Below are positions 19,275-29,265 of a stretch of DNA of 64,000 nt, piece by piece. The notes under the pieces were generated by a model, which saw only the letters and a list, made by a program, of their open reading frames with translations, was not told the DNA's origin and made no database searches. How positions within the stretch are numbered: the stretch's first letter is position 1; each line of letters begins with the position of its first letter. This DNA comes from Hyphomicrobiales bacterium (lineage in GTDB: Bacteria > Pseudomonadota > Alphaproteobacteria > Rhizobiales > Rhizobiaceae), in contig NVRK02000095.1 in the NCBI GenBank assembly GCA_002400845.2, positions 1 to 64,000 of the forward strand. Direction: 5' to 3'. The translations under genes and the position numbers were made by a program.

Positions 19275-20177
19275 TTATTTAATCAAACCATTGCTGGTTA
19301 AGAATAGTTTTAAGCTTTCTTGCTGTGTGTCCGTTAAAGGCCAAGCAGAAGGTGGGCGTGTTGAACCGCAATCGATTCCGATTGCTTGAAGTGCAGATTT
19401 TACACCCGTAACATTTGTGCCATTGCGCTCTTGCGATCTAATGTCTTCAAAACCGCGCATTTCAGCAATTAATTTTCTTGCTGTCGCATAGTCGCTTGCT
19501 TCTAGTGCGTTATGAATTGCAACGGAACGTTCTGGCCAAACATTGATAAGACCAGAGGTGAAACCGCGTGCGCCAACTGCATAAAATGTTGGGGCCCAAA
19601 CTTCTGCAAGACCGCCAACCCATATAATGTCTGGATCACAAGCTGAAATTGCTTCTGCCAATTTTTGTGGATTAGGCGTTGCCCATTTAACGCCTTTAAC
19701 GCCTGGTAAATCGCAAAGTGCTTTAATGCCATCAACACCAATATTATCGTCTCTAAGATATAACATCATTGGCAAGCCATCAGATGCGTCATGGATTGCT
19801 TTTACATAATCAACAGTGCCACGCGGTGCTACAAATGGATCTGGTGGTTGGTGGATCATTAGGGCAGTTGCGCCAGCATCGCTAGACGCTTTTGCAAGTG
19901 CACAAGCATCACGAATGCCGCGTCCAACACCAGCTAATAGCGGTACACGTTTGTTAATCATTTCAGACACACAATGGACCATTGTAATGGCTTCGTCTGT
20001 GGTTAGCGCGTAAAATTCGCCTGTATTGCCATTAACAACTGGCATGTGAACGCCAGCATCAATTGCTCTATCGATGATTGGTGTAAGGCGCTCTGGCGCT
20101 AAATTTCCATCTGCATCATATGGTGTCACCAATATGCCAGAAATGCCTATAATGGCCTTATCTAGATCAAGTATCAT
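19275..20177 (-). CDS. dihydrodipicolinate synthase/N-acetylneuraminate lyase family (sugar-acid dehydratase/aldolase)
   Basis: GISGILVTPYDADGNLAPERL, VNGNTGEFYALT, MMLYLRDDNIGVDGIKALCDLPGVKGVKWATP. Confidence 0.9.
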   Translation of the reverse strand: MILDLDKAIIGISGILVTPYDADGNLAPERLTPIIDRAIDAGVHMPVVNGNTGEFYALTTDEAITMVHCVSEMINKRVPLLAGVGRGIRDACALAKASSDAGATALMIHQPPDPFVAPRGTVDYVKAIHDASDGLPMMLYLRDDNIGVDGIKALCDLPGVKGVKWATPNPQKLAEAISACDPDIIWVGGLAEVWAPTFYAVGARGFTSGLINVWPERSVAIHNALEASDYATARKLIAEMRGFEDIRSQERNGTNVTGVKSALQAIGIDCGSTRPPSAWPLTDTQQESLKLFLTSNGLIK

Positions 20178-20225
20178 AAGTCGTTTTCCTAAAGTCAGGT
20201 ACAGTAATGTGTTTAAAATCGAGCT

Positions 20226-21974
20226 CTAAAAGATGTCTGGCTCGCCAGCGGCTTCGCCAAAGTCACGTTCTAGGTAGTCAAAATCGCAACCCTTATCGGC
20301 TTGTGTAACGTGTTGCGAGAACATGTAGCCATAGCCACGTTGGAAACGAGGTTTTGGTGCTACCCATTCTGCTTTTCGGCGCGCAATTTCGTCTTCGTCA
20401 ACCAGCATGTCTAAGCTGCGATTTTCTAAGTCGAGGCTAACAATGTCGCCAGTTTTTAAAAGTGCGAGAGGTCCGCCAATAAAACTTTCTGGTGCTACGT
20501 GTAAGACACATGCACCGTATGAAGTGCCCGACATTCTTGCATCAGAAATACGAAGCATATCGCGGTGACCTTGCTTGATAAGCGCTTTTGGAATTGGCAA
20601 CATTCCCCATTCAGGAAAGCCCGGTCCGCCTTGCGGTCCAGCATTGCGCAATACCAAAACAGTATCTGGCGTAACGTCGAGATCTTCGTCGTTAATCGCT
20701 TCTTTCATTTCTGGATAGCTATCAAACACTAGGGCTGGGCCTTTGTGTTTGTAATATTTAGGATCGCAAGCCGCTGGCTTAATCACTGCACCATCTGGGC
20801 ATAAATTACCGCGCAAGATTGCCAATGAACCTTCTTCGTAAACTGGGTTGTCTAGTGGGCGAATAACATCGTCATTATAAACAACAGCGCCCTCTAAGTT
20901 TTCACCCAATGTTTTGCCGTTCGCTGTAATACAACTTGTATCTAACTTGGTTTCGATTTGCTTCATTAATGCGCGCAGACCGCCCGCAAAATAAAAGTCT
21001 TCCATCAAATAGTCTTTGCCCGATGGTCTAACATTTGCAAGCAATGGGGTTATGCGACCCAATGCATCTAAATCGTCAAGTTCTAGCTTAACGCCAGCGC
21101 GACGCGCCATTGCAATTAGATGTACTACAGCGTTTGTAGAACAGCCCGTTGCCATTGCAACGATTGCGGCATTTTTAATAGAAGCATCGGTGATGAGTTT
21201 TGAAGGTACTAAATCTTCCCAAACCATATCAACAATTCTGCGACCGCAATCTGCGGACATGCGTTTGTGTCCAGAATCTGCTGCTGGAATAGAAGAGGCT
21301 CCTGTTAATGTTAAGCCCATTGAATCTGCAATGGCTGTCATTGTAGAAGCTGTGCCCATTGTCATGCATGTACCAACAGAGCGCGCAATGCCACCTTGCA
21401 TGCCAAGCCATTCTTGATCTGTTACATTGCCAGCACGACGTTCGTCCCAAAATTTCCAAGCATCAGAACCTGAACCAAGTGGTTTGCCAGCATAATTGCC
21501 ACTTAACATTGGGCCAGCTGGCATGAATATTAAAGGTACGCCTGCCGTTATTGCGCCCATGATTAGGCCAGGCGTGGTTTTATCACAGCCGCCCATAAGC
21601 ACAACGCCATCTAATGGGTGAGAGCGAATTGTTTCTTCTGTCTCCATGGCCAACATATTGCGGTACAGCATTGAAGTTGGTTTGGTGAAGCTTTCGTCGA
21701 CTGAAAGGGACGGCATTTCAACCGCAAAGCCACCTGCTTGTAGAACGCCTCTGCGTACATCTTCAACGCGCTCAGGAAAGTGACCGTGGCATGAATTTAA
21801 TTCTGACCATGTGTTTAATATGCCAATAATGGGCTTGCCAATGTAATCCTCTTCGGAATAACCTAGTTGCATCATTCTTGATCTATGACCAAAGCTACGA
21901 AGGTCGTCTGGAGCGAACCAACGGCTACTTCGAAGTGTGTCAGGTGTTTTTTTGTGGCTATGATCGCCCATCAT
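20226..21974 (-). CDS. IlvD/Edd family dehydratase, L-arabinonate/pentonate dehydratase-like (start 21974 or 21971)
   Basis: GKPIIGILNTWSELNSCHGHF, MGGCDKTTPGLIMGA, TCMTMGTASTM, ATGCSTNAVVHLIA, ISDARMSGTSYG; GGAAT SD before MMGDHSHKK. Confidence 0.92.
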   Translation of the reverse strand: MMGDHSHKKTPDTLRSSRWFAPDDLRSFGHRSRMMQLGYSEEDYIGKPIIGILNTWSELNSCHGHFPERVEDVRRGVLQAGGFAVEMPSLSVDESFTKPTSMLYRNMLAMETEETIRSHPLDGVVLMGGCDKTTPGLIMGAITAGVPLIFMPAGPMLSGNYAGKPLGSGSDAWKFWDERRAGNVTDQEWLGMQGGIARSVGTCMTMGTASTMTAIADSMGLTLTGASSIPAADSGHKRMSADCGRRIVDMVWEDLVPSKLITDASIKNAAIVAMATGCSTNAVVHLIAMARRAGVKLELDDLDALGRITPLLANVRPSGKDYLMEDFYFAGGLRALMKQIETKLDTSCITANGKTLGENLEGAVVYNDDVIRPLDNPVYEEGSLAILRGNLCPDGAVIKPAACDPKYYKHKGPALVFDSYPEMKEAINDEDLDVTPDTVLVLRNAGPQGGPGFPEWGMLPIPKALIKQGHRDMLRISDARMSGTSYGACVLHVAPESFIGGPLALLKTGDIVSLDLENRSLDMLVDEDEIARRKAEWVAPKPRFQRGYGYMFSQHVTQADKGCDFDYLERDFGEAAGEPDIF

Positions 21975-21990
21975 CAATTCCTTAAAATAT

Positions 21991-22026
21991 ACATCCATTT
22001 ATGTATACGCATTCATAAATGGATGT
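21991..22026. promoter_or_regulatory. 13-bp inverted repeat containing operator copy 1 (ATGTATACGCATTCAT, 22001-22016)
   Basis: ACATCCATTTATG-N10-CATAAATGGATGT in the dehydratase/transporter divergent region. Confidence 0.7.
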
Positions 22027-22107
22027 CAACAATTTGGGTTGTTATAACTAAGTTTATAAGGCTTTTATTTGTTGCTTGACAATTTAACAGGTTTTGTGCA
22101 AGTATTC

Positions 22108-22123
22108 ATGTATGCGCATACAT
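22108..22123. promoter_or_regulatory. 16-bp perfect palindrome ATGTATGCGCATACAT, operator copy 2
   Basis: Self reverse-complementary; 14/16 match to 22001-22016. Confidence 0.75.
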
Positions 22124-22203
22124 TGGTATTGATGGATGCGCATTTGGCGCACGTAGCGTAATGTTAAAAAGGCCGTGTGGCGCGGCCTATAAGGGAGAAG
22201 AAA

Positions 22204-23247
22204 ATGAGAATTTCACGTAGATTAGTATTGGGTGCTGTAGCTGCTGCAGCTCTTGCAACAACTTCGATTACTGCTTTTGCTGGTGAGTTACCAAAAAATG
22301 TCCGTATGGTTATTGGATCAAAATCAACGGGTGGTGATACATATCAAAACTCAGCGATTATTGCGGATGCTTTGGCTGAAAAGCTTGGCATTAACATTAA
22401 AGTAGATGCAGTTGGTTCAACTGAAGGTTTTAAAGCTTTGAAACGCGACAAGCGCGGTTCGACTATTATGATGTTCCACGACCAAGCTTATTTGGGTGAA
22501 TTGTATGGCCGTAAGGGATATGATGATCCATTTACGACTTACAAAATTGGTGCAGCTGTAGCAATTAATCCGGGAAACTCATATCTTGTTGCTAAAGATT
22601 CTAAATATAAAAACATGACAGAAATTTTCGCTGCTGCTGCTGCTGGTGAAAAAATTCGTGTGGCTATTCAGCCAGGTGGTGTATCTGAAATTGGTTTTTC
22701 TGCAATGAAAAATGCCGCTAAAGTTTTGTCTCCTGGATCGGAAGTAAATCTAGTCGCTGTTAAGACTGGTTCTCAGTCGGATAAAAACCAAGCCATGTTT
22801 GATGATTTGGCTGATGTAATTAACGGCTCAATTCAAGCCAATGAGCAGTTTACGCAATTGCCTGCTGATGACCAAAAAGCAATGCGCTTTGTTTGGGTTA
22901 CTGCGCGCGCAGAGACTTTGGACCAAGCGCCTGCTAAAGGCATGGGGGATACAACAAGAGATCAACTGTTGGCATATGCTAATCCAAAAACAAGTGTTCC
23001 ACTTACAAAAAGTGAAAACTTCACTTTTGATAAAGAGTTTTTCTTGCTTTACAATAAAGACATGGACGAAGGTATGGTTAAGCAGATTGATACTGCTTTA
23101 GCTGAAATTTTTGCAGAAGGAAAAATTCAGGAACGTCAAAAAGGCTCTTTCTTTATTCCTAACTTCTTACCATCTGACGAAGCGTCAGTTTATTACATGG
23201 GCAAGCGCGATATTTATCGTAAAATCATCCAAGATATCACAAAGTAA
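22204..23247 (+). CDS. tripartite tricarboxylate transporter substrate-binding protein (TctC-like)
   Basis: Signal peptide; VRMVIGSKSTGGDTYQNSAIIADALAEKLGINIKVDAVGSTEGFKALKR; upstream of TctB/TctA; AAGGGAG SD. Confidence 0.85.
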   Translation: MRISRRLVLGAVAAAALATTSITAFAGELPKNVRMVIGSKSTGGDTYQNSAIIADALAEKLGINIKVDAVGSTEGFKALKRDKRGSTIMMFHDQAYLGELYGRKGYDDPFTTYKIGAAVAINPGNSYLVAKDSKYKNMTEIFAAAAAGEKIRVAIQPGGVSEIGFSAMKNAAKVLSPGSEVNLVAVKTGSQSDKNQAMFDDLADVINGSIQANEQFTQLPADDQKAMRFVWVTARAETLDQAPAKGMGDTTRDQLLAYANPKTSVPLTKSENFTFDKEFFLLYNKDMDEGMVKQIDTALAEIFAEGKIQERQKGSFFIPNFLPSDEASVYYMGKRDIYRKIIQDITK

Positions 23248-23281
23248 TAAGCGTAAGTTTTTTACAGATATTGATATTGAG

Positions 23282-23302
23282 CGCGGCTATTTGTTAGCCG
23301 CG
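23282..23302 (+). terminator. GC-rich hairpin between tctC-like and tctB-like genes
   Basis: CGCGGCTA-TTTGT-TAGCCGCG followed by TTCTTT. Confidence 0.65.
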
Positions 23303-23355
23303 TTCTTTAAAATTATTGGCCAAGTTTCTCTGGTAAGATTTTTTTAGGAGTAAAA

Positions 23356-23775
23356 ATGTTTGAGTTCACCAAGGTTACGATTGATTTTGAAACCTCACAT
23401 CTTTTATTTCCAACAATAATCTCTTGCATACTTGCATTGTTAGGTATTTCTATTTTGATTAGGGATAGAAAACGAATTGCAACGTCTGGCAAACACTGGT
23501 CCATAATATTCAGTAAAATGGATAAAAAAAGATTTTTTGGGACGCTTTTCCTGACAGTTCTGTATTTTTCGTTGATGGTGCCTATTGGTGATCTATGGCC
23601 AAATACAGGATATGGTTTTTTAATTTGTTCCATTCCGTTTCTATTCTTAGCAGGCTTGTTGTTTCTGCACGAATATACAAAGCAAACGATATTACCAGTC
23701 GTAATTGTAGCCTTAATCGCACCGACCTTTGTATGGTGGCTGTTTACCGATCTCTTTTTTCTGTCATTGCCATAG
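23356..23775 (+). CDS. tripartite tricarboxylate transporter small membrane subunit (TctB-like)
   Basis: About 140 aa, four hydrophobic segments, between TctC- and TctA-like genes. Confidence 0.75.
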   Translation: MFEFTKVTIDFETSHLLFPTIISCILALLGISILIRDRKRIATSGKHWSIIFSKMDKKRFFGTLFLTVLYFSLMVPIGDLWPNTGYGFLICSIPFLFLAGLLFLHEYTKQTILPVVIVALIAPTFVWWLFTDLFFLSLP

Positions 23776-23799
23776 CGCGCGCGACGGGAGGGTATTAAC

Positions 23800-25308
23800 A
23801 TGGAATTATTTGAATTTTTAACACCACTATTTGTCTTACTTGTTATGGGCGGCACATTTGTTGGTATCATTTTTGGTGCTATTCCAGGTTTGACAGCGAC
23901 CATGGCGGTAGCTGTGTGTTTGCCGCTTACATATCCATTGGGTTTGGAAAATGGTTTAGCGCTTTTGTTGGGGCTTTATGTTGGCGGTATTTCGGGCGGG
24001 TTGGTTCCTGCTGTATTGTTGAATATTCCAGGCACACCTTCTTCTATAACAACTACTTTTGATGGGTATCCTATGTCGCAGCGCGGCGAAGGTGAACGCG
24101 CTTTGAAAATTGGTATCTTTTCGTCATTGGTTGGCGGAATAATAAGTTTAATTGCGCTTTACTTCTTCGCACCTGCATTGGCAGATTTTGCCATTCGTTT
24201 TTCTTATGTTGAAAAATTTCTAATCATCATTTTTGCCCTCAGCGTTATGGCGGCACTTTCTACTGATTTGTTGATCGGAATTTTTTCCGGATTTTTGGGG
24301 ATATTTATTAGCCTGATAGACACATACGATGTTGAGTATGGCGGCAATGGTAATACTCGATTAATGCCAGAAAGTTTAGAATATTGGCTTGAAGGTGGTT
24401 TTTCATTGTTGCCAGTGTTGATCGGTATTTTTGGTCTTGCTGCTATTTTGCATGAAGCAGAAGCTGGCGTGCCAAAGGGCATGTCAATGAAAGATTTAAA
24501 AGTTAGCAGTAAGAATAAGTTTTCGTTTTCGATTTTTAAAGATCAGATTGTCAATCTTGTGCGCTCATCTGGCATTGGTACATTTGTTGGTATTTTGCCA
24601 GGCGTTGGTGGCTCTGCGGCTTCAATTTTATCTTATACTTACGCAAAGACATTTTCTAAGAATCCTGAGAACTTTGGTAAGGGTGAACCTGCTGGAATTA
24701 TTGCATCCGAATCTGGTAATAACGGACTGACAGGCGGGGCGCTTGTGCCATTGCTTTCGCTTGGTATTCCGGGCGATTCAACTACCGCCTTGTTAATAGG
24801 TGCATTTACATTGCAAGGGGTTCAAGTTGGGCCATTGTTCATTGGTAATAATCCAATGACATGGAATGCAATGATAGTTGCAATGATTATCGCAAACTTT
24901 GCGATGTTCTTTATGATGTTCTACGCCATTCGATATATCGTAATGATTATTACTGTGCCTAAGCATATCTTATTCCCCATTATCTTAATGATGTGTGTGG
25001 TGGGTGCTTATACAATTAATTACGGCATTATTTTTGATGTTTGGACTTTGCTAATCTTTGGTATTTTTGGCTGGCTTGCAAAGCATCTTAGTTTAGAAAT
25101 TGCTCCTTTCATTATTGGATTTATTTTGGGGCATTCTTCAGAAATCTACTTTGTGAAAAGCCTAGAATCGTTCGAAGACCTATCTATATTCTTCACAAAG
25201 AGCTGGATTGCTGTTGTGTTATGGGTCTTGATAATAGGCTCTATTGGGTTCTCGGTATTGCTGTCTAGAAAAAAACAGGATAACACGGCGAACGAAGTGG
25301 CAGATTAA
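23800..25308 (+). CDS. tripartite tricarboxylate transporter large permease (TctA-like)
   Basis: GIIFGAIPGLTATMAVAVCLPLTYPL, GGISGGLVPAVLLNIPGTPSSITTTFDGYPMSQRGEGERAL, LGIPGDSTTALLIGAFTLQGVQVGPLF. Confidence 0.96.
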   Translation: MELFEFLTPLFVLLVMGGTFVGIIFGAIPGLTATMAVAVCLPLTYPLGLENGLALLLGLYVGGISGGLVPAVLLNIPGTPSSITTTFDGYPMSQRGEGERALKIGIFSSLVGGIISLIALYFFAPALADFAIRFSYVEKFLIIIFALSVMAALSTDLLIGIFSGFLGIFISLIDTYDVEYGGNGNTRLMPESLEYWLEGGFSLLPVLIGIFGLAAILHEAEAGVPKGMSMKDLKVSSKNKFSFSIFKDQIVNLVRSSGIGTFVGILPGVGGSAASILSYTYAKTFSKNPENFGKGEPAGIIASESGNNGLTGGALVPLLSLGIPGDSTTALLIGAFTLQGVQVGPLFIGNNPMTWNAMIVAMIIANFAMFFMMFYAIRYIVMIITVPKHILFPIILMMCVVGAYTINYGIIFDVWTLLIFGIFGWLAKHLSLEIAPFIIGFILGHSSEIYFVKSLESFEDLSIFFTKSWIAVVLWVLIIGSIGFSVLLSRKKQDNTANEVAD

Positions 25309-25331
25309 TAAATGATTGTGGTTGAAGTTAT

Positions 25332-26405
25332 ATGGGTAAAAAGGTCGATAATAATACCGAAATAAGCCCAAAAGGGGCGCTCTTTGAGAGCCGTAAAGGG
25401 GCAGGCCAGTCAATCACCATGGAAGCTGTGGGGCGATTGGCTGGCGTTTCGCAGGTTACTGTTTCGCGTGCTTTAAGCAATCCTGAAAAAGTTTCGCCAA
25501 AAACCTTAAAGAAAATTCAAGCGGCAATCGATGCTACAGGATTTGTGCCCAACGCTGTTGCTGGCGCATTGGCCTCTAAACGCAGCAAGTTGATTTCTGT
25601 ACTCATCCCTTCGATTACCAATATTGTTTACACCTCAATGGTGAAGGCTTTTACCGATAGTCTTGCAGGCAGTGGTTATCAAATATTACTATCTGAAACT
25701 GGGTTTGAAGATGGGGCTGAAGAGGCTTTAATTGCCGCGCATTTATCGCGCCGACCGGACGCTGTAATGTTGACAGGTATTGACCATTCTGCGCGGTCTA
25801 GAATGATGTTATTGGGCGCGAACTTGCCGATTGTAGAACTTTGGGATTTGACCGATTCTCCCATTGATGTGTGCGTAGGCTTTTCTCATCCAGAATCTGG
25901 ACGGGCAGTGGCTCGTTTTGCTATCGAGCTGGGTTTTACATCTGTGGCTACGGTTTCTGCAGGCGATGAAAGAGCGACACGCAGAGGAGATGCCTTTGTT
26001 CAGGAATTTGAAAAAATAGAGGGTAATAAAGTTACATCGATTGTTTTTGGTCAAACGGGAAGTCTTGCAAAAGGGCGCGCTGGCCTCACAAAATTAATTG
26101 ATGAACATGATTTTAAGAACAGTTTTATTTTTTGCAGTTCTGATAATTTAGCTCATGGTGTATTAATAGAGGCGCAGGCGCGCGGCCTTAAGGTCCCCGA
26201 AGATTTAGCAATTGTTGGTTTTGGAGATCAAGAGTTAGCAAGATCTGTTGATCCGCTCTTAACAAGTGTCCGAGTAGATCGACCCGCCCTTGGTCAAGCC
26301 GCGGCAAAAGCACTTTTAGATCAACTAAAAGGCGGTAAGGTCTCTAATCGTATCATAGACATTGGGTTCGAAATTATTCAACGTGAGTCTACAAAACCGC
26401 TTTAA
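25332..26405 (+). CDS. LacI family transcriptional regulator (GntR-gluconate-like)
   Basis: TMEAVGRLAGVSQVTVSRALSNPEKVSPKTLKKIQAAIDATGFVPNAVAGALASKRSKLISVLIPS. Confidence 0.94.
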   Translation: MGKKVDNNTEISPKGALFESRKGAGQSITMEAVGRLAGVSQVTVSRALSNPEKVSPKTLKKIQAAIDATGFVPNAVAGALASKRSKLISVLIPSITNIVYTSMVKAFTDSLAGSGYQILLSETGFEDGAEEALIAAHLSRRPDAVMLTGIDHSARSRMMLLGANLPIVELWDLTDSPIDVCVGFSHPESGRAVARFAIELGFTSVATVSAGDERATRRGDAFVQEFEKIEGNKVTSIVFGQTGSLAKGRAGLTKLIDEHDFKNSFIFCSSDNLAHGVLIEAQARGLKVPEDLAIVGFGDQELARSVDPLLTSVRVDRPALGQAAAKALLDQLKGGKVSNRIIDIGFEIIQRESTKPL

Positions 26406-26424
26406 AATGCTAATTTGTTAAATT

Positions 26425-26466
26425 ACATAGAGGCCACATACTTTTAGCAGTCTCTATGTTTGTTTT
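26425..26466. terminator. terminator hairpin between convergent LacI and CoA-transferase genes
   Basis: ACATAGAGGC...G(T)CTCTATGT followed by TTGTTTT. Confidence 0.65.
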
Positions 26467-26476
26467 AAAATAATCG

Positions 26477-27100
26477 TTAAACAAGCTTTGCTTTGGTTGC
26501 TTTGCGAATGTCTTCTTCGGTTACGCCCTCGGCAATTTCTACAATTTTTAGGCCACCTTCAACAACATCTAAAACACATAGATTTGTGATGATGCGGTCT
26601 ACAACGTTTTTGCCAGTGAGTGGCAATGTGCATTCAGATAAGATTTTTGAAGCACCTTTTTTGTTGGTGTGATCCATAACAACCACCACGCGGCCAACAC
26701 CAGCTACCAAGTCCATTGCACCGCCCATGCCTTTAACCAGCTTGCCCGGTATCATCCAATTGGCAAGGTCGCCATTTTCAGCAACTTCCATTGCGCCCAA
26801 AATCGCCATGTTTATTTTACCACCACGGATCATGCCAAAACTTGTGGCAGAATCAAAATAAGCAGTTTGCGGAAGTTCTGTAATTGTCTGCTTGCCAGCA
26901 TTAATTAGGTCGGCATCTTCTTCGCCCTCAAGCGGAAATTCACCCATGCCTAACATACCGTTTTCAGATTGTAGGGTTACGTTTACATCTTCTGGAATGT
27001 GATTTGCAACAAGGGTTGGTATGCCAATGCCTAGATTTACATACATGCCATCTTTAAGTTCAAGCGCGGCTTTTGCAGCCATTTGGTTTCTATCCCACAT
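26477..27100 (-). CDS. 3-oxoacid CoA-transferase subunit B
   Basis: [67 protein letters not shown]. Confidence 0.94.
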   Translation of the reverse strand: MWDRNQMAAKAALELKDGMYVNLGIGIPTLVANHIPEDVNVTLQSENGMLGMGEFPLEGEEDADLINAGKQTITELPQTAYFDSATSFGMIRGGKINMAILGAMEVAENGDLANWMIPGKLVKGMGGAMDLVAGVGRVVVVMDHTNKKGASKILSECTLPLTGKNVVDRIITNLCVLDVVEGGLKIVEIAEGVTEEDIRKATKAKLV

Positions 27101-27104
27101 GGTA

Positions 27105-27839
27105 CTAACCTTTCTGCTCTTCATTTGTTTTAGAACTGTTTGCATCACGTTTGCGAACGGTGCGTTGCTCTATGCGTTTTTCGTGATCGCCCTGAATTAT
27201 TCTATGAACATAAATGCCAGGAAGATGAATGCCATCTGGATCAAGTGAGCCCGTGGGCACAATTTCTTCAACTTCTACAACGCAAATTTTTCCGCACATT
27301 GCGGCTGGTGGATTAAAGTTACGTGCGGTTTTTCTGAAAATTAAATTTCCAGTTTCATCAGCTTTCCATGCTTTTACAATTGCAAGATCAGCAACAATGC
27401 CTTCTTCTAAAATGTAATCTTCGCCATTGAATTGTTTAACTTCTTTGCCCTCGGCAATAACAGTGCCAACACCTGTTTTTGTGTAAAAACCGGGTATGCC
27501 GCAACCGCCAGAACGCATGCGTTCAGCCAATGTGCCTTGCGGGTTAAATTCAAGTTCTAATTCTCCGCTTAAATATTGGCGCATGAATTCGTCGTTCTCG
27601 CCTACATAAGATGAGATCATTTTTTTAACCTGTTTGGTTTGTAATAAAATGCCGATGCCAAAATCATCAACGCCAGCGTTGTTAGAAACAAATGTTAGGT
27701 CTTTTGCACCATGAGCTTTAATTTCGTTGATTAATAATTCTGGAATGCCGCAAAGGCCAAAGCCGCCAGATGCGATTAACATGCCATCTGTCAAAACATC
27801 TGAAAGTGCTTCTTTGGCTGAGCTGTATATCTTTTTCAT
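27105..27839 (-). CDS. 3-oxoacid CoA-transferase subunit A
   Basis: [65 protein letters not shown]. Confidence 0.95.
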   Translation of the reverse strand: MKKIYSSAKEALSDVLTDGMLIASGGFGLCGIPELLINEIKAHGAKDLTFVSNNAGVDDFGIGILLQTKQVKKMISSYVGENDEFMRQYLSGELELEFNPQGTLAERMRSGGCGIPGFYTKTGVGTVIAEGKEVKQFNGEDYILEEGIVADLAIVKAWKADETGNLIFRKTARNFNPPAAMCGKICVVEVEEIVPTGSLDPDGIHLPGIYVHRIIQGDHEKRIEQRTVRKRDANSSKTNEEQKG

Positions 27840-27900
27840 GTTAGTCCTTGCCGTTTAGGGTCGGGTAGGGTCGGGTTAAATTCGAGTGGGGCTCGTATTT

Positions 27901-29124
27901 TTAAGAGGCGCGTTCAAGCACCATTGCTGTGCCTTCGCCGCCGCCAATACAAAGTGCGGCAACGCCAATATTTTTATCGTGTGCTTTAAGTGCGTTGAGA
28001 AGTGTTACGATAATACGTGCGCCACTTGCGCCAATTGGGTGGCCCACTGCACATGCACCACCATTTACGTTAACAACGCTGTGGTCCATATCTAACTCTG
28101 CCATTGCCGCCATAGGTACAACTGCAAAGGCTTCGTTTATTTCCCAAAGATCAACATCGCTAATCTTTAGGCCAGCTTTGTTAAGTGCATTGGTAATTGC
28201 GCCAACGGGCGCTGTGGTAAACCATTGCGGCTCGTGGCTGTTACTGCCATGGCTTAGAATACGAGCGATAATATTAGCGCCAGATTTTTTAGCATCGCTT
28301 TCGCGCATTAATACAAGAGCGGCCGCTCCGTCAGAAATTGATGAAGCATTTGCGGCTGTTACTGTTCCGTCTTTTTTAAATACTGGTTTTAAACGAGGAA
28401 TTTTGTCTGGCATTGCTTTGCCAACTTGTTCGTCTAATTCAACAATTGTATCGCCTTTACGAGTGGAAATCGTAATTGGGGTTACTTCATCTTTATAAGC
28501 ATCAGTCGATTGTGCCGCTTTAGCACGTGCCAAACTAGTGATTGCAAACTCATCTTGGGCTTCGCGCGTGAATTTATATTTGTCTGCGCATGTTTCGGCA
28601 AATACGCCCATGGCTTGGCCTTGTTCATATGCATCTTCAAGGCCATCACGCATCATATGGTCCACAGCATTAGAATGGCCTAATCTGGCACCCATGCGCA
28701 TGTTTGGAAGCATGTAAGGTGCTTGCGTCATGCTTTCCATGCCGCCAGCAATTAAGATGTTGCCATTATGTGCTAGCAATTGGTCATGGGCCATCATTGC
28801 CGCTTTCATGCCAGAGCCACACATTTTGTTTATGGTAACAGCAGGAACGCCTTTGCCTAAACCGCCGTGAAAACCAGCTTGACGGGCAGGGGCTTGGCCT
28901 TGGCCAGCAGAAAGCACATTGCCCATGATGTTTTCAGAAACATCTTCTCCTGAAATATTCGCTGATTTTAAAGCGGCTGCAATTGCAACGCCACCTAATT
29001 GGCTTGCAGTTTTTGAGGTTAAACTGCCCATAAAACTGCCTATGGGCGTGCGTGCCATGCCTACAATTACAATTGGGTCTCTTTGGGCGGCTTTTGGGTC
29101 GTTGTTGCTCATCTTATCCTCCAA
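27901..29124 (-). CDS. acetyl-CoA acetyltransferase / thiolase
   Basis: INKMCGSGMKAAMMAHDQL, GGMESMTQAPYML, NVNGGACAVGHPIGASGARI, ALCIGGGEGTAMVLE. Confidence 0.96.
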   Translation of the reverse strand: MEDKMSNNDPKAAQRDPIVIVGMARTPIGSFMGSLTSKTASQLGGVAIAAALKSANISGEDVSENIMGNVLSAGQGQAPARQAGFHGGLGKGVPAVTINKMCGSGMKAAMMAHDQLLAHNGNILIAGGMESMTQAPYMLPNMRMGARLGHSNAVDHMMRDGLEDAYEQGQAMGVFAETCADKYKFTREAQDEFAITSLARAKAAQSTDAYKDEVTPITISTRKGDTIVELDEQVGKAMPDKIPRLKPVFKKDGTVTAANASSISDGAAALVLMRESDAKKSGANIIARILSHGSNSHEPQWFTTAPVGAITNALNKAGLKISDVDLWEINEAFAVVPMAAMAELDMDHSVVNVNGGACAVGHPIGASGARIIVTLLNALKAHDKNIGVAALCIGGGEGTAMVLERAS

Positions 29125-29265
29125 TAATGACTTTGTGCAAAATTGCGCACAAATTTGGCGCTATGCTTTTGTATAGTGTACATGAATTTTATGATCTTTA
29201 AATGGCTGACATTTCGCTTTTGGATGTGTATAAATGCACAGATAGAGGTCTATGTCTGGTGATTT

